Source: Gammaproteobacteria bacterium
GTDB taxonomy: Bacteria > Pseudomonadota > Gammaproteobacteria > Steroidobacterales > Steroidobacteraceae
Assembly: GCA_025355165.1 (NCBI GenBank)
Contig: JANYAD010000047.1
Coordinates: 1 to 64,000 of the forward strand
DNA length: 64,000 nt
Direction: 5' to 3'
The position numbers and the translations under genes were made by a program. The notes below the pieces were generated by a model, which searched no databases, was not told the DNA's origin, and worked only from the letters and a program-made list of their open reading frames with translations. Below are positions 1 to 9,629 of the stretch, one piece after another. Position 1 is the first letter of the stretch. Each line of letters begins with the position of its first letter.

Positions 1-992
1 GCGTCAAGACACTGCAGATCACCGTCCTGTGGTTCGCTGTCTTCACGCTGCTCTGTGCGGTAACACAAAGTTTTGCGCAGTTGCTTTGGGCCCGCGGCCT
101 CATGGGCTTGGGCTTCGGCGGCGAATGGACTGCGGGCGCCGTGCTCATCGGCGAAGTCATCAGACCCCGCGACCGGGGTAAAGCCGTTGGACTCGTGCAG
201 GCCGGATGGGCAATCGGCTGGGCCATCGCAACGTTGCTCTACGTTGCGGTGTTCTCCCTGATTCCGCCGCAGTACGCGTGGCGCGTGCTGTTCGCCATCG
301 GTGTAGCGCCGGCACCATTTGTCTTTTGGATCCGGCGCTTCGTCGACGAACCCACGGTGCACCGTCAAGCCGGCGAAACCAAGCCGAACGCCAAGATGTT
401 CGATATCTTCCGCGCCGATATCCTCTGGACAACGCTGCGTGCCTCGGTACTGGCGATCGGCATCCAAGGTGGCTATTACGCCACGACGACCTGGCTACCC
501 ACGTATCTTAAAACCGAACGGCATCTGAGCATCGTTGGCACGGGCGCCTACCTCGGCGTGATCATCGTCGGCTCATATATCGGTTATTTGACGGGCGCCT
601 ATGTCAGCGACAGATTTGGCCGGCGGCGCACCTTTATCGCATTTGCGTCCGCTGCGCTGGCGACGGTGTTGATCTATACGCAGCTTGCGTTCGACAATCG
701 ATCGATGTTGGCGCTCGGATTTCCACTCGGATTTTTCGCATCGGGCATTTTTTCCGGGGTCGGCCCCCTGCTCACCGAATTGTTCCCGACGCGCATACGC
801 GGCTCCGGGCAGGGATTTTGCTACAACTTCGGGCGCGCAACCGGGGCTATTTTCCCCTTCCTCATCGGCCGCGTCTCGCAGACCACTTCGTTGGGACATG
901 CAATCGGTATATTCGCTGCCGTGGCGTACGGGTTGGTGATGCTGACCGCATTGACTTTGCCGGAGACTCGCGGGCGAACGCTGCAATCGTGA
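1..992 (+). CDS. MFS transporter, N-terminus cut by window edge
   Basis: The reading frame is already open at the left edge (codons in phase with position 3) and ends with TGA at 990-992, so the first part of the gene lies outside the window. The visible protein is strongly hydrophobic with about nine membrane segments. It carries GGEWTAGAVLIGE, typical of sugar/aromatic-acid-type MFS carriers, and a cytoplasmic DRFGRRR loop between later helices. These features support a proton-coupled solute carrier of the inner membrane; the substrate cannot be read from sequence. A second, unrelated MFS gene follows 97 bp downstream on the same strand. Confidence 0.85.
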   Translation, partial: VKTLQITVLWFAVFTLLCAVTQSFAQLLWARGLMGLGFGGEWTAGAVLIGEVIRPRDRGKAVGLVQAGWAIGWAIATLLYVAVFSLIPPQYAWRVLFAIGVAPAPFVFWIRRFVDEPTVHRQAGETKPNAKMFDIFRADILWTTLRASVLAIGIQGGYYATTTWLPTYLKTERHLSIVGTGAYLGVIIVGSYIGYLTGAYVSDRFGRRRTFIAFASAALATVLIYTQLAFDNRSMLALGFPLGFFASGIFSGVGPLLTELFPTRIRGSGQGFCYNFGRATGAIFPFLIGRVSQTTSLGHAIGIFAAVAYGLVMLTALTLPETRGRTLQS

Positions 993-1089
993 CCGTGCCC
1001 GCATCAACTGCGGGGCGGTTGCTGCATCATCATAGCTGCGGTGTGCCAACCGCGGATTCTTCGCGAATCATGGGTGAGAGTAGTAAAGA

Positions 1090-2388
1090 ATGCGAAATGG
1101 GGTGAACACTTCGGGCTTCAAATGGCTTCGGCCGCGACAAAGTCGAGCGGCGGCCATGCCATTCATCATGTTGACGGCACTGCTCGACATGATCTCGATT
1201 GGCCTGATAATTCCGGTGTTGCCGGCGCTGGTGGGCAGCTTGACCGGAACGCAGACCGATCAGGCGCTCTGGTACGGCGCCGTCACATTCTCATTCAGCT
1301 TGGCGAATTTTTTTGGATCGCCACTGCTTGGCGCGCTCTCCGACAGCTACGGCCGCCGACCCGTATTGCTGATCGGATTTTCCGGCCTGATGATCAGCTT
1401 CTTTAGCACGGCATTGGCGACGTCCGTCGGCATGTTGATCGCCATACGGCTGGTGGCCGGCGCGATGCAGGCCAATCTTTCAGTTGCGAACGCCTACGTC
1501 GCCGACATCACGCCGCCTGAACAGCGCGCCAAGCGTTTCGGCATGTTGGGAGCCATGTTTGGGGTCGGGTTCATTCTCGGGCCCGTGATCGGAGGACTGT
1601 TAGGCTCTCTCGATCTGCGCCTGCCATTTTATGCGGCCGGCAGCCTCGCGTTTGTCAATCTGCTGTACGGCTACTTTGTACTGCCTGAATCTTTGCCCGC
1701 AAGCCGCAGGCACGCTTTCGATTGGAAGGCCGCCAATCCGTTCAGTGCATTGCGCCGATTATCTCAATTGAAGGACATCGCACCGCTGGCTGTGGTCGTG
1801 GCGTGCTGTGGGCTGGCGCAATTTGTGCTCTACACCTGTTGGGTGCTCTACACCACCTTCAAATTCGGCTGGGGACCTCGAGACAATGGTTGGTCGCTTG
1901 CCGCGGTGGGCGCGGTCTCCGCCGTCGTGCAGGGCTTGTTATTGGGCCGGATTTTGCGGCTGATCAGCGTTCGGCGTCTTGCGGTGTTGGCCTTGATCTC
2001 CTCGACGCTTGCCTATGCGCTGTGGGGAGCCGCTACACGAAGCTGGATGATGTACGCCATCATCTTCGTCAATCTGCTCGGCGCAACCGTGTCCTCGACC
2101 ATTCAAAGCATGATTTCAAGCGCAGCGGACTCCCGCAATCAGGGCAAGACCCTCGGCGCAGTGGGGGGCATCAACAGCCTGATGGCGGTGATCGCGCCGG
2201 CCATCGGCGCGCCGCTACTGACGATGGTGTCTCACCTCCCCAAAGGGGACTGGCGTATCGGCGCGCCATTCTATTTCTGCGCACTGCTCCAGGGGGCTGC
2301 GTTGTTTTTGACGGTGGCGCATTTTCGAAGCAAGCGGCGCGCACGGCTCGTGGCCGCTGGGAACGGCACGGGAATGGGAACCGGATGA
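1090..2388 (+). CDS. MFS drug:H+ antiporter, TetA-like
   Basis: A 432-residue protein with about twelve predicted membrane helices. The first helix ([17 protein letters not shown]) and the loop [15 protein letters not shown], which is MFS motif A, match the TCR/Tet branch of drug antiporters. A second conserved region, [16 protein letters not shown], is the helix-5 antiporter motif C. This supports an inner-membrane exporter driven by proton exchange. Substrate is unknown and tetracycline resistance should not be assumed. The start is uncertain: ATG 1090 gives a tail of about 25 residues before helix 1, and the ATG near 1156 would give a more family-typical N-terminus. Confidence 0.85.
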   Translation: MRNGVNTSGFKWLRPRQSRAAAMPFIMLTALLDMISIGLIIPVLPALVGSLTGTQTDQALWYGAVTFSFSLANFFGSPLLGALSDSYGRRPVLLIGFSGLMISFFSTALATSVGMLIAIRLVAGAMQANLSVANAYVADITPPEQRAKRFGMLGAMFGVGFILGPVIGGLLGSLDLRLPFYAAGSLAFVNLLYGYFVLPESLPASRRHAFDWKAANPFSALRRLSQLKDIAPLAVVVACCGLAQFVLYTCWVLYTTFKFGWGPRDNGWSLAAVGAVSAVVQGLLLGRILRLISVRRLAVLALISSTLAYALWGAATRSWMMYAIIFVNLLGATVSSTIQSMISSAADSRNQGKTLGAVGGINSLMAVIAPAIGAPLLTMVSHLPKGDWRIGAPFYFCALLQGAALFLTVAHFRSKRRARLVAAGNGTGMGTG

Positions 2389-3112
2389 GAATGTGATCGA
2401 CCGGCCATGCGGCATCGGGAGAGAGGCTCACTTGCGCTAGACCTCATGTTTTCTCGAGTGCTGCTGCTGCTGCGTGAGAATGCCAGCATGTGCTCTTCGA
2501 GATGTCCCTTTCGCAGGACACCGCTGCATGAAATGGGCTGCATGTTTTCAGGCACACGAAGATGACAACATAACGATACCAAAAGGCAGGTGGGCCCTTT
2601 GTATCGGACTTCGCATCGTAGTTTCTTTAGCGCCAGTGCAATCCCTTTAAACGCATCGCTCCTCGAGCCCGGTGTATCAAGCCGTGAATCAGTTCACGCA
2701 AGATCTGATGCACCGAACACCCGATATCCGCGCCAACATTCCGAGATTGACGAAATTTTAGACACGTTGCCTCACGCTTTGAGGGCGCGATAGGCAAGGC
2801 AATCCGCAACGCGGCATCGTCGTCGCTACAGAGGTCAACTTCGAACTGCCGATCTGGTGCAGTACAGCATATCGACGCACCGTCGCAGCCCTGACCGAGG
2901 ACAGTCACCGGACTCAGATGCTTCATAAAAGGGTGGCTTACCGCACGTGTTTGTGATACCAGCCAATGCACGAGAAGACACTATTTTGATGAAGGAATGG
3001 AACCTTCGCTCAAAGCTTGGCTCATCGCTCAAGCATTGAGAGTTGCGAGGCCACCGGAGCTCCCCCGAGCAAAGAACCTTAAAAAAAATAACAGTTACAT
3101 CAAACAAGGGAT
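2389..3112. other. Intergenic region without recognisable gene
   Basis: About 720 bp between the TetA-like gene and the haloperoxidase gene. Short open frames on both strands have no signal peptide, recognisable motif or ribosome-binding site, and composition is less GC-rich than the flanks. The right end (AAAAAAAATAAC, then AAGGGAT) is probably the promoter and leader of the haloperoxidase gene. No other structure stood out. Confidence 0.5.
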
Positions 3113-4849
3113 ATGTTCATGAAACACGAAAACCAGATCGATGAGCTCTCGACGGATGCCCGGCAGCGGCTCAATACCACCCTCGAGGTTTCGCGTTTGC
3201 CAAGCTCAAGGCAAGGTTCCCTGAGTAGACGCTCCTTCCTCAGTCACGCCGGCACTTCGACTGGGATCGCGGCCGCGGGGATCGGTTTCCCGGCGTTGCT
3301 GTTAAGTGCGAAGAGTAAGGCGGATGAAGGCGAGGGAGAGGGCAGCGAGGAGTCCCGCCGATCTCGGTCCTACGAAATTCGTGTGGCCGCGGCGAGGGCA
3401 GAACGCACAATCCATACTCCGCACCAAATCAACAACGGCGACGAAGAGTTGTATCCCAACTTTATCGGCAATTATTCTCAGGGTCTACCACACAATAGCA
3501 TCGGTGAAGTTGACCCTGCTGCATACGGGGCATTGCTGACGGCGGTCAAAAGTGGCGCCTCCCTGGATTTCGCGAAAATTCCGCTCGGGGGGAACGTGAA
3601 GCTGGCGGGCCCGCAGGGAGGTCTGACCTTTGATCTGCAAGGCACCGACGGTGGTCAGTTGACCATCCCACCCGCACCTAAGCTGGCCAGCGCCGAGCGC
3701 GCAGGCGAGATGGTCGAGGACTATTGGATGGCCTTGGCCCGCGACACTCCTTTCTCTCAATTCGGCGCCGAGCCCATTACCTTGGCTGCAATCGCCGATC
3801 TCAACAAACTGTCCGACTTCCGAGGGCCTAGAGCGAATGGCCAGGTGACGGCGCCTACCCTTTTTCGCGGTCTGACACCGGGCGATTTGATTGGACCCTA
3901 CCTCTCTCAGTTTTTTCTCCTGCCGGTGAGTCTTGGCACGCTCAACCTCAAGCAGTCTTACGCTACCTATGCCCCTGATAAGGACTATTTAACGGACTTC
4001 GCATCTTGGTTGAAGGTACAAGACGGGCAAGGGCCTTTCCCATCGCCCACCATCGTGTCGAGTACTACCTACCTCAAGAGCGCTCGCGATCTTGGCGCCT
4101 GGGTCCGCGGGGACGTCCCCTATCAGGCTTACTTGGTTGCGACTCAGTGGTTGCTGGGTAACAAGGTGCCCTTCAATGCGGGAAATCCGTACCTCAAGAG
4201 CGCGAATCAAGCGGGCCTTCTGACTTTTGGCTCTGCACATGTTCAAGGCCTTCTGGGCGTTGTGATGGCGTGCGCGCTTAAGGCGATGTGGCATCAAAAA
4301 TGGTTCGTGCACCGCACCCTGCGACCGTTGGCGTACGGTGGCCTGGTGCACAACACGATTACGGGGGTCGCTAAGTATCCGCTCCATGGTGACGTTCTGA
4401 ACTCCTCGGCAATCGGCCGGATTGTTGCAAAGCATGGCTCCTATCTCTTGCCGGCCGCCTACCCCGAAGGTAATCCGCAGCATCCGTCATACGGGGAGGG
4501 GCATGGGGTCATCGCCGGCGCTTGCGCAACGCTACTCAAAGCATTCTTCAGCGAAAGCTTCGTCATACCCCAGCCGATGAAAGCGTCCGACGATGGTCAG
4601 AGCCTGCTCGCCTACACGGGAGCTGATGCAGGGCAGATCACGGTTGGCGGCGAACTGAATAAGCTCGCGAGCAATGTTGCCCTAGGCCGGAACATGGCCG
4701 GCGTGCACTGGCGCTCCGATGCCACTCAAGCTCTTCTTCTGGGGGAAGCGGTCACGATCAGCATCCTTCGGGACAACCGCGCAACCTATAACGAGTCCTT
4801 CGACGGCTTTACGTTCACCAAGTTTGACGGCACAACGGTCACGGTCTAG
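3113..4849 (+). CDS. Vanadium-dependent haloperoxidase (algal bromoperoxidase type), Tat-like leader
   Basis: Predicted to oxidise halide with H2O2 at a vanadate cofactor, giving hypohalous acid. The vanadate-binding segments of the PAP2/haloperoxidase fold are all present: KWFVHRTLRP (Lys396 to Arg404), HPSYGEGHGV (Ser then Gly-His) and LGRNMAGVHWRSD (His532). The run AYPEGNPQHPSYGEGHG resembles red/brown-algal bromoperoxidases more than fungal chloroperoxidases. The N-terminus has SRRSFLSHAG followed by a hydrophobic stretch, a twin-arginine-like leader, so folded export to the periplasm is likely. The second ATG (3119) is better spaced from AAGGGAT than the first. Length, 578 residues, fits the family. 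Confidence 0.88.
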   Translation: MFMKHENQIDELSTDARQRLNTTLEVSRLPSSRQGSLSRRSFLSHAGTSTGIAAAGIGFPALLLSAKSKADEGEGEGSEESRRSRSYEIRVAAARAERTIHTPHQINNGDEELYPNFIGNYSQGLPHNSIGEVDPAAYGALLTAVKSGASLDFAKIPLGGNVKLAGPQGGLTFDLQGTDGGQLTIPPAPKLASAERAGEMVEDYWMALARDTPFSQFGAEPITLAAIADLNKLSDFRGPRANGQVTAPTLFRGLTPGDLIGPYLSQFFLLPVSLGTLNLKQSYATYAPDKDYLTDFASWLKVQDGQGPFPSPTIVSSTTYLKSARDLGAWVRGDVPYQAYLVATQWLLGNKVPFNAGNPYLKSANQAGLLTFGSAHVQGLLGVVMACALKAMWHQKWFVHRTLRPLAYGGLVHNTITGVAKYPLHGDVLNSSAIGRIVAKHGSYLLPAAYPEGNPQHPSYGEGHGVIAGACATLLKAFFSESFVIPQPMKASDDGQSLLAYTGADAGQITVGGELNKLASNVALGRNMAGVHWRSDATQALLLGEAVTISILRDNRATYNESFDGFTFTKFDGTTVTV

Positions 4850-5109
4850 GCATCCCAGCGTCATGGGCACACCATGGCGCTGGCGCGTAGTTTCTGCGCT
4901 CTAGGCGCCATATTTGCAAGCCGTCGAGCTGAGCCCCAGCTTCGGTGCTGGGAGAGTGCTGCGAGCGAGACAGCCGCTACAGATGCTCTGTCGCGTCTCA
5001 CGACGTCGGTTATCGAGCAGCACGCAGCGATGGCCTTGACCGCAGTGGATCTTTCCTTTCCCTATAGTGGTTGAAAACCGAAGGCGCTCCTTCCGGAGTC
5101 CGCGGCATT

Positions 5110-6576
5110 TCAGCGAATGCCAACCTGTCCGCGCACGGACTCGATCAGCTTGCCAGAGTCGTAGCCCACACCATCTTTGAAGACGATCTCTACGTTCTCA
5201 ATATCCTCAATGCGTGCAGCCGGATCGCCTTTGACCAGTACCAAATCCGCGCGCTTCCCGGCAGCGAGCGTGCCGATGTCGTTTTCGAGCTGGAGAAAAC
5301 GCGCGCCATTCTGAGTGGCAATGTGGATCGCATCGAGGGGGCTAAATCCCGCTTCGACGAGGAGTTCGACCTGTCGCTGATCTCCGTACCCCGGCAATAC
5401 GCCGCCCATTCCGGTCGGGTCCGGCCCAGCCAAGAGAAGCCCTCCCGCCGCGACAAAAGCACGTTCGAAATCCATTTCCTTGCGAAGCAGCACCGCGATT
5501 GAGCCAAGGTTCGGATCAAGCATCGCACGCTCCGTCAAATAGCTCTCGCGCGCACCGGGCGACATCGCCTCGAGCACGCGGCGTTGCGGGGCAGGACCCC
5601 CGGGTATCGACACTTCGCGTATCGCCAGCGTCGATGTGACGGCAACATGGTGCGACACCAACAACCGTATCAAAGCGCTGACCCGAGCCCCGTGGATCGG
5701 TTCGTCGAGCCAGGCCAAGCGCGCGGCTTGAACGTCAGGACATTCATCGGTACGTTTGCCTGCGACGATTTCGGTGTCGGTAAATACCGGTCCGTGCTCG
5801 AGATTATCGATGCCGGCCTCAACCGCTTCGGGCCACGTCACGGAACACAGGTGCCCCGTGATCTTGAAGCCGCGCGCGTGCGCCTCGCGCGCCGCGGCGG
5901 CCAGTTCAGCGCGGGTAATGTGCATGTACGCCTTAAATGACGTCATGCCCGAGTCCGACCAGAAATCGACGAAATGACGCGCCTCCTGCGCGGAAGATAG
6001 TTCGTGCATTTGTGCAAAGGGGGTGCCCGGTCCCTCAAGGTAAGGCGCCGTCAAGTCGAGGTTCGGTCCGGGCATCAAGCCCGCTTGTACGCGCGAGCGA
6101 ACCTTAAGATCAGTGTACGGCTCGATGCTTCCTGTGGTGCGCAACGTGGTGACGCCCGCAGCGAGGTAGAGCCGCGGTGCGGTGTAGGCGATTTCGGCAA
6201 AGAGGGTTCCCGGCTCGAGGATTTTGCCGCTGCCCCGCTGCAGGGCATTCGAGGCCGAATAGTACAGATGATCATGCATACCGACGAGTCCGGGGAATAC
6301 TGTGTAGCCCCGGTAGTCGTGAACTTCGGTACCGATCGGCAGGGGCGCCGCCGCAGAGCTGATCGCGGCAATGCGGCCGTTAATTATGGTGACCGACTGA
6401 TCGGCAACGGGTGCCGCTCCCGTGCCGTCGATGACGTTGACGTGACGCAATGAGAAGATGGGCGAGGAAATAACGACGAATGGGACGACATCCGGCCCCA
6501 GCGTCGGAGCCGATGAAATGCCCCTGCTAGCCAGCAGCAGGATAATCGTCAATGACTGGAATTTTGGAAATCGCAT
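5110..6576 (-). CDS. Exported amidohydrolase-superfamily protein
   Basis: Predicted metal-dependent hydrolase of the prolidase/imidazolonepropionase-like branch. Starting at ATG 6576, preceded by AGAGGTC, the 488-residue protein has a signal peptide (MRFPKFQSLTIILLLASRG). The sheet-forming N-domain contains VNVIDGTG, and the metal site has the paired histidines GMHDH (His101 and His103). Later ligands are KITGHLC, DNLEHGP and AGPDPTGMGG. The C-terminal IGTLAAGKRADLVLVKGDP returns to the composite sheet domain as usual. Upstream in-frame sequence looks non-coding. It lies 122 bp downstream of the flavoprotein gene on the same strand. Substrate unknown; peptides and cyclic amides are common for this branch. 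Confidence 0.88.
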   Translation of the reverse strand: MRFPKFQSLTIILLLASRGISSAPTLGPDVVPFVVISSPIFSLRHVNVIDGTGAAPVADQSVTIINGRIAAISSAAAPLPIGTEVHDYRGYTVFPGLVGMHDHLYYSASNALQRGSGKILEPGTLFAEIAYTAPRLYLAAGVTTLRTTGSIEPYTDLKVRSRVQAGLMPGPNLDLTAPYLEGPGTPFAQMHELSSAQEARHFVDFWSDSGMTSFKAYMHITRAELAAAAREAHARGFKITGHLCSVTWPEAVEAGIDNLEHGPVFTDTEIVAGKRTDECPDVQAARLAWLDEPIHGARVSALIRLLVSHHVAVTSTLAIREVSIPGGPAPQRRVLEAMSPGARESYLTERAMLDPNLGSIAVLLRKEMDFERAFVAAGGLLLAGPDPTGMGGVLPGYGDQRQVELLVEAGFSPLDAIHIATQNGARFLQLENDIGTLAAGKRADLVLVKGDPAARIEDIENVEIVFKDGVGYDSGKLIESVRGQVGIR

Positions 6577-6698
6577 GAGCCTGACCTCTGGGCTGCCATC
6601 GGCCGCAACCCTGGAATACGTTCGCATGATTTCGTCGCTGCTGCGATGCGACGATATCGATTGGGCGTGAGCAGCAGCCTGCGCCCCGGGCGCCGGGC

Positions 6699-8324
6699 TT
6701 AACGGTCGCGATTTACAAACTCCCAGACCTTGGAAATCACGACCGATCCCTCGCCGACCGAGGAGGCGACGCGTTTGACCGAGCCGGCGCGAACATCGCC
6801 AACCGCAAAGATACCGGGGAGCGACGTGGCAAAAGGCGAGGCTGCCCCTGCTGTACCGTAACCGGTCACCACAAAACCTTTGTCGTCTAACTGCACGAGT
6901 CCTGAGAGCCAATCGGTGTTCGGAGCGGCACCCACCATGATGAACAGCGCGCGCGTGTCGGCGACCCGGCTGGTGCCGCTATTCACGTCGCGAATGGTCA
7001 ATGACTCAAGATGATCCGCGCCATGCAGCTCGCTGACCTCGGCGCCGTACTGAATGCTGATCCGGGGGTCGGCTTCGAGCCGACTGGACAGATAACTGGA
7101 CATCGATGCAGCCAACGACGCTCCGCGAACCAATACGCGCACACAGCTCGCCGAGCGGCTAAGAAACATCGCAGCCTGCCCCGCGGAGTTGCCGCCGCCG
7201 ATGATCACGGCTTCCGTTCCCTTGCAGTAGCGGGCCTCGATCTCGGTCGCGGCATAATAAACGCCGGCTCCTTCGAAGTCAGCGAGCCGCTCCAGCGGCG
7301 GCCGGCGATACTGCACCCCGGTCGCGACCACCACTGCCTTGGCGCGGGCGCGTTGGCCGTTGTCGAACGTGGCGCAAAAGCTCTCGTCCTCGAGCTTTTG
7401 CAGGAGCACGACCCGACGCGGCATGGCGAAACGAGTCCCGAATTTCATCGCCTGTACTTCGCCGCGCCACACCAGGTCGCCCCCGGAAATGCCGGTCGGA
7501 AAGCCCATATAATTCTCGATACGGCTGGATGTTCCGGCCTGACCGCCGATGGCTACGTCTTCTGCAACCAGGGCGCACAGGCCTTCGGCTCCCGCATACA
7601 CGCCCGCAGCAACTCCCGCCGGCCCACCGCCAACGATGAGCACGTCGAAAGTTTCGTCGTTCTTAAAATCCAGATTGAGCCCAAGCAGACGCGCGACCTT
7701 GTCCGGTGTGGGCTCCGTTACCACGACGTCGCGCCCAAAAATCACTGCCGGCGTTGCCGGGGCGATCGAGCAGCTCTGGGCCATGGCTTGCGCTTCAGGG
7801 CTGCGCAGCGCAACGGATGTGTAGGGGATGCGGTTGCGACTTGCGAATTCTGCGATCCGACGCACGTCACGGTCCTCATCTTCTCCGATGAGGCGCAAGC
7901 TGCCGTCTCCTGTGTCCAGTTGGCGGCGGCGGCGCGCTGAAAACACGGTGATGACGATGTCGGACATCTCGGGGATCTGAGACATGAGCGTCAACATCGC
8001 TTCCCGCGGTACCTCTATCACGCGAGTGTCCCGGACGGCGCGCATTGGCATCGACCAGGCGCCACCATTCAGAAACGAAATTTCCCCCATGAACTGTGTT
8101 GGACCGAGCGTCGAGGGCAGATGGCGTTCATCGGTGTAGGGGTTGACCACTTCGATCTCGCCCTCCTGTACGTACACAAAGCGATCCACCGGTTCGCCGG
8201 GCCTTGCCAGAAACGTGCCCGCGGGATACGTCGCAATCTTGCCCGCGGCGAGCAGCGCCTGGACGTGAGAGGCGGCAAGGGGTATTCGCTGCATCTGGCG
8301 TAAGTCGCCGCCTATCGTTTCCAT
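6699..8324 (-). CDS. Cyclic-nucleotide-binding domain fused to thioredoxin-reductase-like flavoprotein
   Basis: A 541-residue protein in three parts. Residues about 10-130 form a cNMP-binding/Crp-like beta-barrel (FLARPGEPVDRFVYVQEGEIEVV, FMGEISFLNGG). Residues about 145-225 look like a thioredoxin/glutaredoxin-like module without a CxxC. The rest is an FAD/NAD(P)H oxidoreductase with DVLIVGGGPAG for FAD, AVIIGGGNSAGQA for the nucleotide, and IFAVGDVR near the C-terminus. The position where thioredoxin reductases carry the redox-active CATC reads AATE (residues 358-361), so classical disulfide reduction is not expected. Cytosolic, with no leader. It may be gated by a cyclic nucleotide, but the ligand is unknown. 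Confidence 0.88.
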   Translation of the reverse strand: METIGGDLRQMQRIPLAASHVQALLAAGKIATYPAGTFLARPGEPVDRFVYVQEGEIEVVNPYTDERHLPSTLGPTQFMGEISFLNGGAWSMPMRAVRDTRVIEVPREAMLTLMSQIPEMSDIVITVFSARRRRQLDTGDGSLRLIGEDEDRDVRRIAEFASRNRIPYTSVALRSPEAQAMAQSCSIAPATPAVIFGRDVVVTEPTPDKVARLLGLNLDFKNDETFDVLIVGGGPAGVAAGVYAGAEGLCALVAEDVAIGGQAGTSSRIENYMGFPTGISGGDLVWRGEVQAMKFGTRFAMPRRVVLLQKLEDESFCATFDNGQRARAKAVVVATGVQYRRPPLERLADFEGAGVYYAATEIEARYCKGTEAVIIGGGNSAGQAAMFLSRSASCVRVLVRGASLAASMSSYLSSRLEADPRISIQYGAEVSELHGADHLESLTIRDVNSGTSRVADTRALFIMVGAAPNTDWLSGLVQLDDKGFVVTGYGTAGAASPFATSLPGIFAVGDVRAGSVKRVASSVGEGSVVISKVWEFVNRDR

Positions 8325-8634
8325 GCTTCTGGTCGTCCTTTGGGAGCCGCGCTGCGGCCGCGATTCGGCGCTGCGGGAGCCAGGCAGACTATCAAGGCCC
8401 AGCCATCGGTGCGAACTATTCCTGTTTTAGTTCAATGCGACGCCGAAATGGAGCGTGCGATTAGAATCGAACACTTCGATTTCGTGACATTTTCCGCCAC
8501 CTTACTTGGAAAATAGCCCGCCATACCATTCCTGTGCGATGCGGTTGGGTCGAGGGCTCAGTTAGTCCCGCAGGCCCCCAGCCTGATACAGTGAATGCGG
8601 CTTGGCGGCAAAAACCAACCGCGGGAGAACAAAA
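8325..8634. other. Divergent intergenic region
   Basis: About 310 bp between the start of the minus-strand flavoprotein gene and the GTG start of the plus-strand creatininase-family gene. It must contain promoters for both. No convincing -35/-10 pair, palindrome or small gene was found. GGGAGA at 8623-8628 serves as ribosome-binding site for the GTG at 8635. Confidence 0.4.
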
Positions 8635-9570
8635 GTGCCTAAGTTAATCCTAGCCCTGGTTCTTTTCCAATTTTACTCACCCTTCGGCCATGCCCAATCC
8701 AATCCGCTTTGGCACGTGCAGAAGATCAAGAACTATCTTCCGCACATGACCTGGCCGGAAGTGGACCAATTGCTAGCCCGCACCGATATGGTGATCATTC
8801 CCGTCCCCGCCATCGAGCAGCATGGCCCGCAACTCCCAATCGGAACGGACTATTTCGCTGGGGAGGAATTGGCGAAGCTCATCGCGCAACGGACCGACGT
8901 GTTGGTGGCGCCGATCCTGCTTCCTGGCATTTCTCCCTACCACATGGAGTTCCCCGGCACGATTGCGCTTTCCTCCGACACCGTACAGCGCGTCTACATC
9001 GAGGCCGCACAAAGCCTTATCCATCATGGTTTCCGCCGCTTCTTGATCTTTACGAGCCACATGGGAAATCAGCACGTATCGCGCTACATCGCCGACCGCA
9101 TCAATCAGGAGACCGCGGGCACCGCGGTCGAACTCGGCGACGCTGCGGCTGCGTTCCTCGCGAAGCCCACGGCGGTGAAGCCGGAACTCTTTGACCGTCA
9201 TGCAGGGATCGATGAAACCTCACGAGCCTTGTATCTGTTTCCAAATCTCGTAGACATGAGCAAAGCGGGCAAGAACGAAGTGACGCTTCCCGACCACCTT
9301 CGCAAGATGCTCCCGCAAGTTGTTGCGGACGAGGCGGTCGCGAGCAGAGTCTTTCTCGCCGAAGCTTTGAAACCCGCGGCGACGGGGAAGCACACCTCAA
9401 CCCGGGAGATGACGAAGAGCGGTGTATGGAGTGAAGGCGATACGCGCCAGGCGTCTGCCGATCGCGGTCGTGAGGACAGCGAGGCATTCATCCGGGCGTC
9501 CGTTCAGTTCATCGACCGCTGGAAGGCGCTTACCCCGCTAAAGCCGCTGACTGAACGGCGGGATTACTGA
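8635..9570 (+). CDS. Creatininase-family metal-dependent amidohydrolase, exported
   Basis: The family cleaves cyclic or linear amides (creatinine, formamides, mycofactocin precursor) with two metal ions. I place the start at GTG 8635: GGGAGA lies just upstream, and initiation there gives a signal peptide (PKLILALVLFQFYSPFGHAQ). Family motifs are visible: PAIEQHGPQLPIGTD (Glu, His and Asp metal ligands), LPGISPYHMEFPGTIALS, and FTSHMGNQ in place of the usual NGHGGN. With 311 residues it is slightly longer than cytosolic creatininases because of the leader. It precedes the acylase gene by 59 bp, so co-transcription is plausible. Substrate unknown. Confidence 0.87.
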   Translation: MPKLILALVLFQFYSPFGHAQSNPLWHVQKIKNYLPHMTWPEVDQLLARTDMVIIPVPAIEQHGPQLPIGTDYFAGEELAKLIAQRTDVLVAPILLPGISPYHMEFPGTIALSSDTVQRVYIEAAQSLIHHGFRRFLIFTSHMGNQHVSRYIADRINQETAGTAVELGDAAAAFLAKPTAVKPELFDRHAGIDETSRALYLFPNLVDMSKAGKNEVTLPDHLRKMLPQVVADEAVASRVFLAEALKPAATGKHTSTREMTKSGVWSEGDTRQASADRGREDSEAFIRASVQFIDRWKALTPLKPLTERRDY

Positions 9571-9629
9571 ACGATCGCGCAGCTGCGCTTAGCTTTTTGT
9601 GGACGAGATGACTTGGGAGAAAACGCCTC

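Noticed and set aside
9577..9599. Short GCGC-AGCT-GCGC hairpin followed by CTTTTT after the creatininase-family gene
   Set aside because: The stem is only 4 bp; too weak to call a terminator.
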